A stretch of DNA of 64,000 nucleotides, taken from assembly GCF_021533215.1 (NCBI RefSeq), contig NZ_JAJNKA010000001.1, positions 62,001-126,000 of the forward strand. Direction: 5' to 3'. The translations under genes were made by a program, and so were the position numbers. Numbering within the stretch: position 1 is the stretch's first letter; every line of letters starts with the position of its first letter. Below the pieces are notes generated by a model, which was not told the DNA's origin, did no database searches, and was given only the letters and a program-made list of their open reading frames with translations. Source of the stretch: Portibacter lacus. GTDB lineage: Bacteria; Bacteroidota; Bacteroidia; Chitinophagales; Saprospiraceae. Shown here in pieces: positions 18,035 to 26,941 of the stretch.

Positions 18035-18934
18035 CTACTTCGACCCTAACCTTACTTCACTCGGACTTTTCCCGATTTTCCCCTTATACTGATTACTGAA
18101 ATGCTGAGGTGATGAATAACCAAGTTCTTCGGCAATCAAGGCTATTGGTTTCGAAGAATCTTTTAGGAATTGGGTAGCGAGACTTAACCTGTTTTCTGTT
18201 AGATAGCCGAAAAGCGTAATCCCAAACATCTCCTTGAATCCATACTTGAGTTTAAATTCATTAATGCCAACTGCTCTAGCAATTTCTGATAGATTAGGTG
18301 GGTCTGTAAGTCGCTGGTTGATGAAGTCTCTTGCAGCAATAATGGCTTCCTTATCTTGAATGGTTTTGAGATATACAAATGACTCACTCATCTTGTTTTT
18401 ATAATCGGCAACACACAAAACCAGTAGCTCTAGTGTCTTAGCAAATAAGAAAATCTGCTGGAGTTTCCCTTGATAAGGATTAAGGGTGATTTCGTTGATG
18501 ATGTTTTGGATCGGTACATTAATGCTTCCCCACTTTTCAGAAATAATCATGCTTTTTCCAGACAGGACTTGATCACAAAAATGTTTTAGCAAATCATCGC
18601 CATCTTTACCTAACTCCACAAAAACTTCCTTCGGAAAATCTACTCCAAATGTTTCTATCTCTAGCGATTTGTTTTCAATGGCTAGATCCATACCGTTAGA
18701 ATACATAATGTTATGGTGGCCGCCGATGAGATTGTATTTTTGATCAAGTTGCTTGAAAGTGAAATTGTAATCACCACGAATTCCTAAATGAAGTCGAACG
18801 GTGTCTCGATTATTGCTGGTGTGAAAAGTATTGTTTTTCCCAGTGAAAGAAGAAACCGCACGTCCCATCAAGATCTCATTAAATGTCCATTGTTGAGATT
18901 CGGTTATTTTCCAATTTGGGTTTTGTGGCTTCAT
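18035..18934 (-). CDS. AraC-family transcriptional regulator
   Basis: A 299-residue regulator. The C-terminal ~100 residues carry two helix-turn-helix motifs, with the conserved tail IALIAEELGYSSPQHFSNQYKGKIGKSPSEVR. The N-terminal ~190 residues have no sequence signature I recognise and presumably sense a ligand. Its ATG directly follows the TAA of the PAP2 gene with no gap, so it is almost certainly the second gene of that transcript. A link to lipid or envelope metabolism is suggested only by that pairing. Confidence 0.88.
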   Translation of the reverse strand: MKPQNPNWKITESQQWTFNEILMGRAVSSFTGKNNTFHTSNNRDTVRLHLGIRGDYNFTFKQLDQKYNLIGGHHNIMYSNGMDLAIENKSLEIETFGVDFPKEVFVELGKDGDDLLKHFCDQVLSGKSMIISEKWGSINVPIQNIINEITLNPYQGKLQQIFLFAKTLELLVLCVADYKNKMSESFVYLKTIQDKEAIIAARDFINQRLTDPPNLSEIARAVGINEFKLKYGFKEMFGITLFGYLTENRLSLATQFLKDSSKPIALIAEELGYSSPQHFSNQYKGKIGKSPSEVRLGSK

Positions 18935-19735
18935 TTAATACCTTAACTTATTGCTGTTTAAGTTGACTACAAGCGCAATTCCATTTGCAGTGCTTTCAAA
19001 TTGATAAACCTCCGAATTCAATTTTACCTTATGAATTGCTGGAACCAATAAACCTATTCCTGCTCCCACCATATAGCCGGTTATTACATCTGAAGGATAA
19101 TGTCGTCCCGCTTGAACTCTTAAGTATCCAGTTACGGCCGGCAAAGCAATAGCTCCTGACCATACCCAATATCTCCACCGACTATCAGGGTAAAGATCAT
19201 TATATACTCGAGCGGTGAAAAAAGAAAGTGCTGCGGTATGAGAGGCGTGCCCCGAAAAGAAGCTCTTTCGTGCATCGAGGTGAAGCCGTTCTTCGTCTGG
19301 CACTTCATTATTATAATAATAAGGTCTCCTTCGATCGGTCGCTGATTTCATCAAGAAGGTCAGCGATCCGTTAAGCGCAGCAGTTTCTGCATACATGAAT
19401 AAGTATTCTAGTTGATTCCCTTTTAGTTTAGAAGAAGCTAGAAGGGTAAGTGGGAATGCTGTTCCAGCATATAGCAACACATCACTTAAATTCTTTGCCG
19501 CTAAGGAATAATTATCTAAAGTGCGACGATCAAAGCGATTAATTTTGGGTAGTGGTAGACTTGCACTAGGTAATAAAAGATTTGGTCTTCGACTATCTAT
19601 ATAAAAACTTCCTGCTAACATTAAGCTTGAACCGCCTATAATGATCGTTTCCTTCTTCGTGCTAATCTCATAGGTTTTCTGCCCATTGACCGAAAAGAAA
19701 AGAAAAAATAGGATTAAGAATATAAAGCACTTCAT
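18935..19735 (-). CDS. PAP2-superfamily phosphatase, membrane
   Basis: A 266-residue type-2 phosphatidic acid phosphatase-like protein. The three active-site motifs are visible: KSATDRRRPYY (K-x6-RP), SFFSGHASH and a variant third motif RVQAGRHYPSD (Arg, His, Asp). Several hydrophobic segments lie around these, and the N-terminus looks like a signal peptide ending near VNGQ, so the enzyme works in the envelope on lipid phosphates or isoprenoid pyrophosphates. It is followed without a gap by the AraC-type regulator. The upstream DUF4097 operon lies 97 nt away on the same strand, so read-through is possible. Substrate unknown. Confidence 0.87.
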   Translation of the reverse strand: MKCFIFLILFFLFFSVNGQKTYEISTKKETIIIGGSSLMLAGSFYIDSRRPNLLLPSASLPLPKINRFDRRTLDNYSLAAKNLSDVLLYAGTAFPLTLLASSKLKGNQLEYLFMYAETAALNGSLTFLMKSATDRRRPYYYNNEVPDEERLHLDARKSFFSGHASHTAALSFFTARVYNDLYPDSRWRYWVWSGAIALPAVTGYLRVQAGRHYPSDVITGYMVGAGIGLLVPAIHKVKLNSEVYQFESTANGIALVVNLNSNKLRY

Positions 19736-19832
19736 GGCCGAAAGATAGAAAAGAATTCAGTTTTATATGTGATTTCTATAATTCAGGTTTAAACTGAATG
19801 AGGCATTTCTTCTACAGTCCTTGTTTTCATAT

Positions 19833-20645
19833 CTACTCTTTCGCCCTCAAATAAATACTCCCCATCTGAGTTTTTAAAGTCATTTCACTTCCGCCACCAT
19901 TCAAAGTACCATAAGTCCAGCTATTCGAAATGACTCGCATTTCACCATTTTTGGAAGTTGATTTTGTTTCTGACGCTTCTTTTGTCACTGTTTCGATTGG
20001 TAAATCGCTATAAATATCACCCCACTCTGTTCTCATTTTCAAATCAGATTTGAAATTCTTCGGTAAGGTCAGGTCGATGTTTCCGGTAATGGTGTTGAAA
20101 CTCATCGCATCTTCAGCATTCACGGTCTCGAATCCAACAATTATATCACCAGTGCTAGAACTTGCATTCACTGAACCACTGATTCCTTTCATTGTTACAC
20201 TTCCTATATTGTTTTCAACATTCACAGCACCTTGAATATTTTCAATGTAAATATTTTGTCCGATCTGCTTTGAAATGTTTATATCTATTCCCGATGGAAC
20301 TTCGATTTCCATTATCAGTACATTGTTCATGAAATTCTGCGTGAAAATTCGCACTTTATTATTCTTTTCTCCGATCTCAAATTGAAAATTAGATCCTCCT
20401 ATTTTCTTCATTCCCTTACTTTTGTCATCTTGTTCAGAGTCATCATGATCCTCTTGTTTTTCTACACTATATTTGATTAACACATCTGTTCTAGAACTTC
20501 CGATTATTTTAATGTCCGCACTGAAAACTTCAACATCGAGCATTTTGTCACCATTAGCGTTTGAGAAAGGAACAGTGACTTCTTTCTGTTGACCAAAAGC
20601 ATAGAGCGAAGTCATTATTAAGGCTGCTATTATTATATATTTCAT
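19833..20645 (-). CDS. DUF4097-type secreted beta-repeat protein
   Basis: A 270-residue protein with a signal peptide ending around YAFGQQ. The body is a chain of short beta-strands of the DUF4097 (putative adhesin) type, with repeated turns such as GAVNVENNIGSVTMKGISG and STGDIIVGFETVNA. This kind of right-handed beta-helix often sits downstream of sigma/anti-sigma genes. It is the last gene of a four-gene unit (sigma factor, anti-sigma-like protein, two DUF4097 proteins), 7 nt after its paralogue. A charged HDDSEQDDKSKG segment near residue 70 is unusual. No enzymatic residues were seen; a role as an envelope sensor or stress-response effector is only inferred. Confidence 0.75.
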   Translation of the reverse strand: MKYIIIAALIMTSLYAFGQQKEVTVPFSNANGDKMLDVEVFSADIKIIGSSRTDVLIKYSVEKQEDHDDSEQDDKSKGMKKIGGSNFQFEIGEKNNKVRIFTQNFMNNVLIMEIEVPSGIDINISKQIGQNIYIENIQGAVNVENNIGSVTMKGISGSVNASSSTGDIIVGFETVNAEDAMSFNTITGNIDLTLPKNFKSDLKMRTEWGDIYSDLPIETVTKEASETKSTSKNGEMRVISNSWTYGTLNGGGSEMTLKTQMGSIYLRAKE

Positions 20646-20652
20646 ATCTCTT

Positions 20653-21489
20653 TTATTTTATTTGTTTTAAATAGGCGTTCCCATTGAATGTTTCAATGAA
20701 TAGGTTTATTTCTCCTGTGCCAATTTGTGCTTCTGCATATTCACCAACTTTTACCATTTCTCCAGGATTTAATGTTTCTTGATTCTTTATATTTCCTGAT
20801 AATTGAACAGCATCAAAGTCTGTATATAATTCCCCTTGGAAGCTCTTGAAATTTGTAGTTAAACTTGAATTCTTTGGCATATTAAGATTGATCTCCCCAT
20901 TTATCGTGGAAAACCGTCCTGTAATGCTTGGTTTATTTCGGTAATTGATGTCAATGTTTCCATTAACTGTTGTTCCATTTTTCACCTTCGAAACTTCATG
21001 CATTTTAATACTTCCATTGACATTAGAAGCATAGACGACTCCTGAGATTCCACGAACATCGATGTCACCTTCTATAATGGTGGAAACGTAAACATTCATA
21101 TCAGTAGGAATTTCTATCTCTAATGTCAGCTTAGGAATTTCCTGCTCATCAAATTTCCCACCCCATTGGCAATTGTTTTCTGTTTGGATAAACCGAAATG
21201 GTTTTTCTGGATCAAAGCGAGTAAAACCCTTTTTACAAGGATTGTGCAGATAAACTGCTAGAACATTTTCCGTTCGATATTCTTTGAGTTCCATTTCCGC
21301 TATCCTGTTCGTTGTCGTACTTGTAGCTTTGATTATTATTTGATCGCTACTTCCTGCCTTTACAATGATATCCCCTTTTAGATTGTCAATTACAACATGA
21401 TTAACTCCCTCGGAATCATATGTTTTATCAAATTCAACTTGGCCGTAGATCACCGAAGACCAAAGCATTAAAAGTATTACTATTCTCAT
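20653..21489 (-). CDS. DUF4097-type secreted beta-repeat protein (paralogue)
   Basis: A 278-residue protein with a signal peptide ending near VIYGQ. It resembles its downstream neighbour in having many short Gly/Asn turns between strands (EGDIDVRGISGVVYASNVNG, GNIDINYRNKPS). Four cysteines are present in the mature part, one in HNPCKKGF and one in NNCQWGGK among them, which could form disulfides in the periplasm. It begins 4 nt after the anti-sigma-like gene, so translation is probably coupled. The pair looks like an old tandem duplication. Function unknown beyond family. Confidence 0.75.
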   Translation of the reverse strand: MRIVILLMLWSSVIYGQVEFDKTYDSEGVNHVVIDNLKGDIIVKAGSSDQIIIKATSTTTNRIAEMELKEYRTENVLAVYLHNPCKKGFTRFDPEKPFRFIQTENNCQWGGKFDEQEIPKLTLEIEIPTDMNVYVSTIIEGDIDVRGISGVVYASNVNGSIKMHEVSKVKNGTTVNGNIDINYRNKPSITGRFSTINGEINLNMPKNSSLTTNFKSFQGELYTDFDAVQLSGNIKNQETLNPGEMVKVGEYAEAQIGTGEINLFIETFNGNAYLKQIK

Positions 21490-21493
21490 TTTT

Positions 21494-22135
21494 TTAAATT
21501 TTAATTAAGCTGTCATCTATGGACTTCTTAATCGGTGGAGGTAAGTCCTTATTGATTAATTCCATAAATTCCTCTTTTGATAATTTTTTCCCGCTGGCAT
21601 TTATTGCTTCAGCTAGGTTTGCAAGCACAACTGGTGATTGCTGATTACTGATTGCTTGGATGAGTCCGGTTCTCACTTTAGGCAAATATGCGTAATCATA
21701 TAAGGTATTAATACAAGCCAATCTCACATTCACGCTTTCGTCATTGCTGAGTGAAAACATTAAAGCTTCGATTACTTTCTGGTCACTATTTTCTTCAATT
21801 TTTGTATTGGATACTAAGCTGATTTTGTCGCCTACATTTTCAGTACTTAGTAGTTGTGTGGCAAAATCTTTTTGGTCAATTTTTTCTAATTCCGAAGAAC
21901 CAAATTGTTGACCCACATAAAAGGTTAGCACCAGCAGCAACATCGGTAAAGCAATCTTATATAACCAAGTAAATGACCATTGTTTCTTTTCTAACGGACG
22001 ATTCTCCTCTAGCATCTGATAGAACTTAGCATCCATCCTTTCCGTTGGTTCTTTATCTACTAAGAATTTATCGATCTCACCAGTATTTATCCACTCATTT
22101 AACTCCGCTTCTTGATCTTTATTTAGCTTATCCAT
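21494..22135 (-). CDS. Anti-sigma-like membrane protein with HEAT-type repeats
   Basis: A 213-residue single-pass protein. Residues 1-50 are polar and acidic and would lie in the cytoplasm, where an anti-sigma domain binds the sigma factor. One membrane helix spans about 57-74 (WLYKIALPMLLLVLTFYVG). The outer part carries HEAT-like helices (ALMFSLSNDESVNVRLACINTLYDYA, then a second unit). No HxxxCxxC zinc motif is seen. It overlaps the sigma factor gene by 8 nt. By position it should hold the sigma factor inactive until an envelope signal arrives. Calling it an anti-sigma factor rests on context and topology. Confidence 0.65.
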   Translation of the reverse strand: MDKLNKDQEAELNEWINTGEIDKFLVDKEPTERMDAKFYQMLEENRPLEKKQWSFTWLYKIALPMLLLVLTFYVGQQFGSSELEKIDQKDFATQLLSTENVGDKISLVSNTKIEENSDQKVIEALMFSLSNDESVNVRLACINTLYDYAYLPKVRTGLIQAISNQQSPVVLANLAEAINASGKKLSKEEFMELINKDLPPPIKKSIDDSLIKI

Positions 22136-22676
22136 TTGCTTGCAGTTTATGTGCGTTTTCTTTTAATTCTTGCATGATTCTGAAAACCTTCGTTTTGACA
22201 TTTGACAACGAAAGGCCATAGAGGTCAGCAACTTGTTGGTACTTCATTTCATTAAGTTTGATCATACTGATCAATTCCCGTTTTTCGTCGTCAAGCATTC
22301 TAAGTGCTTTCTGAAGCAGGTTTGATTCCTCTTGATCTAACATTTGATTTTCGCCGTGTTCTTCATGTGCGAAATCGTGATCCATAATGTCTACAGATCT
22401 GTTTTTCTTTCTAGCATTAAAATCATCGATGTAGGTATTCCGTGCGATAGTGAATAACCAACTTCTGAAGGATCCTGTCCCTTTGAAGTTCTTTTTATAC
22501 TTAATCACTTTTTCGAATACGGTCTGGACCATATCTTCACTTTTAGTAACATCATAGATGTTGTTATAGAAGTAATTAAAAAGCGGTTTTTTATACCTCA
22601 TATAAAGTAGTCCGCAGGCATCTAATTGCCCGTTTTGCACTTTATTGATCAATGATTCGTCGGTTAGTAAATCCAT
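22128..22676 (-). CDS. ECF-type RNA polymerase sigma factor
   Basis: A 182-residue extracytoplasmic-function sigma factor. Region 2 is clear (LLYMRYKKPLFNYFYNNIYD, then SEDMVQTVFEKV and FRSWLFTIARNTYIDD), and region 4 gives the promoter-reading helix-turn-helix (MKYQQVADLYGLSLSNVKTKVFRIMQ). It is the promoter-proximal gene of a four-gene unit and overlaps the anti-sigma-like gene by 8 nt, the usual coupling for such pairs. It probably drives its own operon, but no target promoter was identified. Confidence 0.92.
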   Translation of the reverse strand: MDLLTDESLINKVQNGQLDACGLLYMRYKKPLFNYFYNNIYDVTKSEDMVQTVFEKVIKYKKNFKGTGSFRSWLFTIARNTYIDDFNARKKNRSVDIMDHDFAHEEHGENQMLDQEESNLLQKALRMLDDEKRELISMIKLNEMKYQQVADLYGLSLSNVKTKVFRIMQELKENAHKLQANG

Positions 22677-22725
22677 TTCACAGAGGTTGACTTGGTTTTT
22701 CTTAAAAGGTTACAGATTTCAGGAT

Positions 22726-22974
22726 TTAATCTAAATTTTGCCATGATTTTACAACAAAATCTGAGTGCTTCTGATCCTTCATACCTGCGTAAATTAATGT
22801 TTTAGCAGTTATCTTATCGGAATAAACTCGTTCAAATTTTAATAAGTTTTTGAAGAAATCATTTCTTATGATTGTGCTAGATTTTATTTCAGTAATGTAA
22901 GTGTCTAAATTTTCTGTAAATAAGAGATCTACTTCATTCTTGTTAAATATATACAGAATACATAAAAAATAATT
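22726..22974 (-). pseudogene. C-terminal fragment of an AAA/DUF4143 ATPase
   Basis: On the minus strand an open stretch reads FNKNEVDLLFTENLDTYITE, then IKSSTIIRNDFFKNLLKFE, then TLIYAGMKDQKHSDF and stops at 22726. NEVDLL...EIKSS...LIYAG is the nuclease-like tail typical of bacterial DUF4143 ATPases. The frame is closed upstream by TGA at 22977-22975 and has no start codon or Walker motifs. Such proteins are normally ~380-400 residues, so about 80% of the gene is gone. It is a relic wedged between the sigma factor gene and the M20 amidase gene. Confidence 0.75.
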
Positions 22975-22976
22975 TC

Positions 22977-23003
22977 ATTCTGCATAGAAAATAATTGCAG
23001 AAT
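22977..23003. repeat. Inverted repeat at the edge of the ATPase fragment
   Basis: ATTCTGCA (22977-22984) pairs with TGCAGAAT (22996-23003) around an 11-nt centre. A related GAATACATAAAA lies at 22956-22967 and GAATGCATAAAA at 23000-23011. It abuts the broken edge of the DUF4143 fragment and could mark a recombination joint or be an old operator. Confidence 0.4.
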
Positions 23004-23122
23004 GCATAAAATGTGTTGTTGGCAAACTGGTTAGAAATAAGCGCATTAGAAGACGTGTGAAAGCATAATAATCTCGTTATCCCGAAAATTTTCATTATTT
23101 TTCAATCCTAAATAAATTCGTA

Positions 23123-24553
23123 ATGAAATATACTTTACTACTCTTACTCGTGTGTCTAGGTCAATTTTCCATAACTGCTCAGCATGAGAATCCGCAGAAA
23201 CAAAAAGTGCTAGATTTCGTGGATTCGAACTTTCGTGACTTAACTTCATTGAGTGATAAAATATGGTCTTTCGAAGAAGAAGCCTTTCAAGAAAATCAAT
23301 CAGCTGCGGCGTTAATTGCCTATGCAGAAAAACAAGGGTTCAAGATCACAAAGAACATAGGAGATATGCCTACCGCTTTTGTGGCAGAATATGGTTCTGG
23401 AAAACCCGTGATTGGAATCTTGGGAGAATTCGATGCACTGCCTGGACTTTCTCAAAAAACGGTTCCGTATAAAGATCCATTAAACGAAGGAATGCCAGGT
23501 CATGGATGTGGGCATAATTTATTCGGTGTGGCATCTTTAGGTGCAGCAACTTCTATTAAAAACATGATCGCTTCTGGAGAACTGAAAGGAACTATCAGAT
23601 TTTATGGTACACCAGCGGAGGAAAAGTACTTTGGGAAATTGTGGATGATTAGAGCTGGAGCATTTGATGACGTGGATGTAGTATTAGATTGGCACCCTTC
23701 AGGAGAAACTAAGACAGAGGTTCAGAAAGGTCTAGCTTTAGTAGATTTTATGGTTGAATTTTATGGCCAAGCGGCACACGCATCGGCTGATCCATGGAAC
23801 GGACGCTCTGCTTCGGATGCGCTAGAATTATATACAACAGGAATTAATTATTTCAGAGAGCATGTAGAGCCAACCGTAAGGATTCACTACCATATTCAAG
23901 ACGCCGGTAAAGTGGTCAATGTAGTCCCAGATTATGCGAGGATATGGACAAGAGTTAGAGATACAAGGAGAGAAGGCATGGAAAAAGTGTGGAAGCACAT
24001 GGAAGACATTGCAAAAGGAGCAGCATTAATGACGAAAACTGATTATAAAATCACCTTGATTTCGGGTGTTCATGAAATATTGGTGAATCGTGTTGGATCT
24101 GAAGCGATGCAGAAGAATATGGAATATTTGGGAGCGATTGAATACACAGAAAATGAACAGGAATTCGCGAAAGGAATTCAAAAGGCAACAAATAAAGAAG
24201 AAGTTGGAATTGAGTCTATCATTACTCCACTTGAAGAAACCCTAGAACATCCTAGAGGTGGGTCAACAGATGTGGGTGATGTTTCATGGGTAGTTCCAGT
24301 GGTAAGAATGAGAGCGACTACAGCTCCTAAAGGTACTCCTTGGCATTCTTGGGCAGTAGTTGCTTGTGGTGGAATGTCTATCGGTCATAAAGGAATGGCA
24401 TATGCTGCTAAAACCTTGGGAATGACGGCGGTAGATTTGTTTGAGAATCCAGCGTTGATTACAAAGATTCAAGATGAATTTAAAGAGAAAAAGGGCGATT
24501 ACGAATACAAAGGGATCATTCCAGATGGTCCACCACCAGTGGGAGATAACTGA
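23123..24553 (+). CDS. M20-family amidohydrolase (AbgB-like), secreted
   Basis: A 476-residue zinc peptidase of the M20 family, closest by eye to the AbgB/p-aminobenzoyl-glutamate hydrolase branch. It carries a signal peptide ending near ITAQ. Metal and catalytic residues lie in LGEFDALPG (102-108), GHGCGHN (126-132), TPAEEKYFG (Glu166/Glu167) and a late PRGGSTDVGDVS. The dimerisation insert contains the substrate His in AAHASADPWNGRSA. AbgB itself is cytoplasmic, so export is a difference from the reference enzyme and suggests hydrolysis of N-acyl amino acids or peptides outside the inner membrane. It ends 16 nt before the convergent metal ATPase gene. Confidence 0.87.
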   Translation: MKYTLLLLLVCLGQFSITAQHENPQKQKVLDFVDSNFRDLTSLSDKIWSFEEEAFQENQSAAALIAYAEKQGFKITKNIGDMPTAFVAEYGSGKPVIGILGEFDALPGLSQKTVPYKDPLNEGMPGHGCGHNLFGVASLGAATSIKNMIASGELKGTIRFYGTPAEEKYFGKLWMIRAGAFDDVDVVLDWHPSGETKTEVQKGLALVDFMVEFYGQAAHASADPWNGRSASDALELYTTGINYFREHVEPTVRIHYHIQDAGKVVNVVPDYARIWTRVRDTRREGMEKVWKHMEDIAKGAALMTKTDYKITLISGVHEILVNRVGSEAMQKNMEYLGAIEYTENEQEFAKGIQKATNKEEVGIESIITPLEETLEHPRGGSTDVGDVSWVVPVVRMRATTAPKGTPWHSWAVVACGGMSIGHKGMAYAAKTLGMTAVDLFENPALITKIQDEFKEKKGDYEYKGIIPDGPPPVGDN

Positions 24554-24569
24554 CAAAAATGATTTAAGA

Positions 24570-26567
24570 TTATTCTTTTACTGCTAGCAATCTTAAGGCA
24601 TTTAGAACAACAACAAGTGTAGAGCCTTCATGTCCAACTACCGCTGGTCCGATAGAGGCGATTCCTGTAATGGTAAGCGGTATTAAAATAGCGACCATTC
24701 CTAAACTTATCCAAAGATTCTGCTTGATGATGCTTTTCGTTCTTCTACTGAGCTTGATGGCAAATGGCAACTTGTCGATTCGATCAGCCATCAGTGCGAT
24801 GTCCGCAGTTTCTAAAGCTATTGGCGAACCTGCAGCTCCCATTGCAATACCTATATTCGCTGTTGCAAGAGCAGGAGCATCATTGACTCCATCTCCTATC
24901 ATAGCTACGATTTCTTTAGATGCGATTAATTTTTTGATTTCTTCGACCTTGTCTTCTGGAAGGAGATTTCCACGAGGATCAGTTATCCCTATTTTTGATG
25001 CAACAGCATTGGCGACGCTTTGATGATCACCAGTTAGCATCACCATTTTCTTAATGCCCATGCCTTTAAGCGCACTCAATGTTTTAATTGCATCAGGTCT
25101 TGCAATGTCCATAACGGCCACGATGCCTAAATATTTATCACCTCTTCTAACGATCATAGAAGTCTCTCCATTTTCTTCTAATTCACTCATTATTTGGTCA
25201 ATTTTAGAAGGGACTTCTTGGTTCGATACTTCTTTCATTAAAAGTCGATTACCTATAAATACTTCCTCTTTATTAATCATCGCCTTGACACCTCTAGCAG
25301 TGATTGCCTTTAAGTTTTCGGCTTTGGGAAATTGATCAGTATTCAATAATTTAATACTCCCAATGGTAATGGCCTCAGCTAGCGGGTGATCGCTTAGTGC
25401 TTCGACTGCAGCTGCGGTTTCGAGAAGGAGTGTTCGGTCCTTATCATTTAGGGCAATTACTTGGGTCAATTTGGGCTTTCCTTCTGTTAAAGTACCCGTC
25501 TTGTCAAATGCTATAACCGTAATGTCTCCTAGTTTTTCCAAAGGTCCTCCACCTTTAATCAGAATACCACTTCTAGCAGCTCTTGCTACTCCTGAAAGAA
25601 CTGCACTTGGCGTAGAAATAGCGAGCGCGCAAGGAGACGCCGAAACTAAAACAGCCATTGCTCTGTAAAAACTTTGTTTAAATGTTTCATCTATGACTAG
25701 GAAAGCGAGCATTAAAATTCCAACAAGAATTAAAACAAAAGGAACGAAATATTTTTCAAATTTGTCTGTGAAATGCTGCGTAGGTGATTTTTGACTTTCT
25801 GCTTCATTCACCATGGTAACAATCCGAGATAGCGTACTGTCACTTGCTTTTTTGAGAACTTTTATTTCAAGTGGCTGTGCGCCATTAATCGTCCCAGAAA
25901 AGACCCTGTTTTCACTTTTTAGTTTGTCAAATGTGGTAGAAATATGGTTAGTAGCTAGTTTCTGAACAGGAACACTTTCACCAGTAATAGATGCTTGATT
26001 TACTTGAGATTCTCCTTTGATGACTACGCCATCTGCAGCTATTTTATTATTTGGTTTTACCAGAATGATATCTCCTAGTTCCAATTCTTCGATGGGTATT
26101 TCTACTTGCTTTTCGCCTTCTAGTCTTATAGCGGTCGGTGGAGCTAAATCTGACAATGCAGTTATAGATTTTCTGGCCCGATTCATTGCATAATGTTCTA
26201 AGGAATGTCCAAGACTAAAGAGGAATAAAAGTAATGCGCCTTCCGCCCATTCTCCTAGAATTGCTGCACCAATAGCAGCAAAAAGCATCAAGAAGTCAAT
26301 TTCGAATTTCCCTTCGGTGATGGCTTCATACGCTTCCTTAGTAGTATAGAACCCACCAAAAAAGTATGAGAATAAATAAAAGCCTATGGTTATATTAAGA
26401 GGGATGATTTTTAAATAATGGAGAAAAAATCCAAGACCCAGAAAAGTACCAGATAAGATGGCAAATATCAACTCTGTTTTCTCTCCAAATATGCCATGTG
26501 CGTGATCATGTTTATGCTCTTTGTTTTTATGATCGTGATCGTGTTTCGAATTTAACTTCTTTGGCAT
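24570..26567 (-). CDS. P1B-4-type heavy-metal-exporting P-type ATPase
   Basis: A 665-residue metal pump. The cytoplasmic N-terminus is His-rich (KHDHDHKNKEHKHDHAHG, residues 8-25) and lacks a CxxC metal-binding domain. The transmembrane metal site reads SPC at 311-313 and HEGST at 646-650; SPC plus HEG(G/S)T is the known signature of the P1B-4 subgroup, which moves Co2+, Fe2+ or Zn2+. The usual Cu+/Zn2+/Cd2+ exporters have CPC. Other blocks are TGES (195-198), the phosphorylated Asp355 in DKTGT, and MIGDGVNDAPAL. The gene is alone; no regulator is adjacent. Confidence 0.92.
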   Translation of the reverse strand: MPKKLNSKHDHDHKNKEHKHDHAHGIFGEKTELIFAILSGTFLGLGFFLHYLKIIPLNITIGFYLFSYFFGGFYTTKEAYEAITEGKFEIDFLMLFAAIGAAILGEWAEGALLLFLFSLGHSLEHYAMNRARKSITALSDLAPPTAIRLEGEKQVEIPIEELELGDIILVKPNNKIAADGVVIKGESQVNQASITGESVPVQKLATNHISTTFDKLKSENRVFSGTINGAQPLEIKVLKKASDSTLSRIVTMVNEAESQKSPTQHFTDKFEKYFVPFVLILVGILMLAFLVIDETFKQSFYRAMAVLVSASPCALAISTPSAVLSGVARAARSGILIKGGGPLEKLGDITVIAFDKTGTLTEGKPKLTQVIALNDKDRTLLLETAAAVEALSDHPLAEAITIGSIKLLNTDQFPKAENLKAITARGVKAMINKEEVFIGNRLLMKEVSNQEVPSKIDQIMSELEENGETSMIVRRGDKYLGIVAVMDIARPDAIKTLSALKGMGIKKMVMLTGDHQSVANAVASKIGITDPRGNLLPEDKVEEIKKLIASKEIVAMIGDGVNDAPALATANIGIAMGAAGSPIALETADIALMADRIDKLPFAIKLSRRTKSIIKQNLWISLGMVAILIPLTITGIASIGPAVVGHEGSTLVVVLNALRLLAVKE

Positions 26568-26941
26568 AAAATGGATTGTTAATTTAAACGTGTAAAAATT
26601 TCAATAATGTTTAAAAGGAATCGCTCGATACACAAACTAGAAAAAATCAATCTAATAAGTTGCGTTTTTACTTATATATTTTCATTTATATCTGGTGTGT
26701 CAACTAGTAATCTAAGCCAATTTCAAATTGGAATTTTAAGTAAGTGGGGAAGGTTGGAAATATTTCTCAAATGTTAAATGTGCAAGATTAGAGACATAAA
26801 AATAGTCGGCTACTTTCCATTGAAAGAAAAAATATATAAATTGATGATCAGTGAAGGCTATTGCAATAGGATGTTCTTTGCTACCTGGAAATTAATGAGC
26901 GTGGAACCTTTGATTTGTTGTGAATTAAGGCTTAAAACGCT
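26568..26941. other. Divergent intergenic region upstream of metal ATPase and first giant protein
   Basis: 374 nt with no recognisable gene. It must hold promoters for both directions. A short symmetric site CCAATTTCAAATTGG lies at 26717-26731, about 150 nt before the ATPase start. It is a possible operator but could be chance in AT-rich DNA. A 69-codon open frame at 26778 has no homology-like features. Confidence 0.4.
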
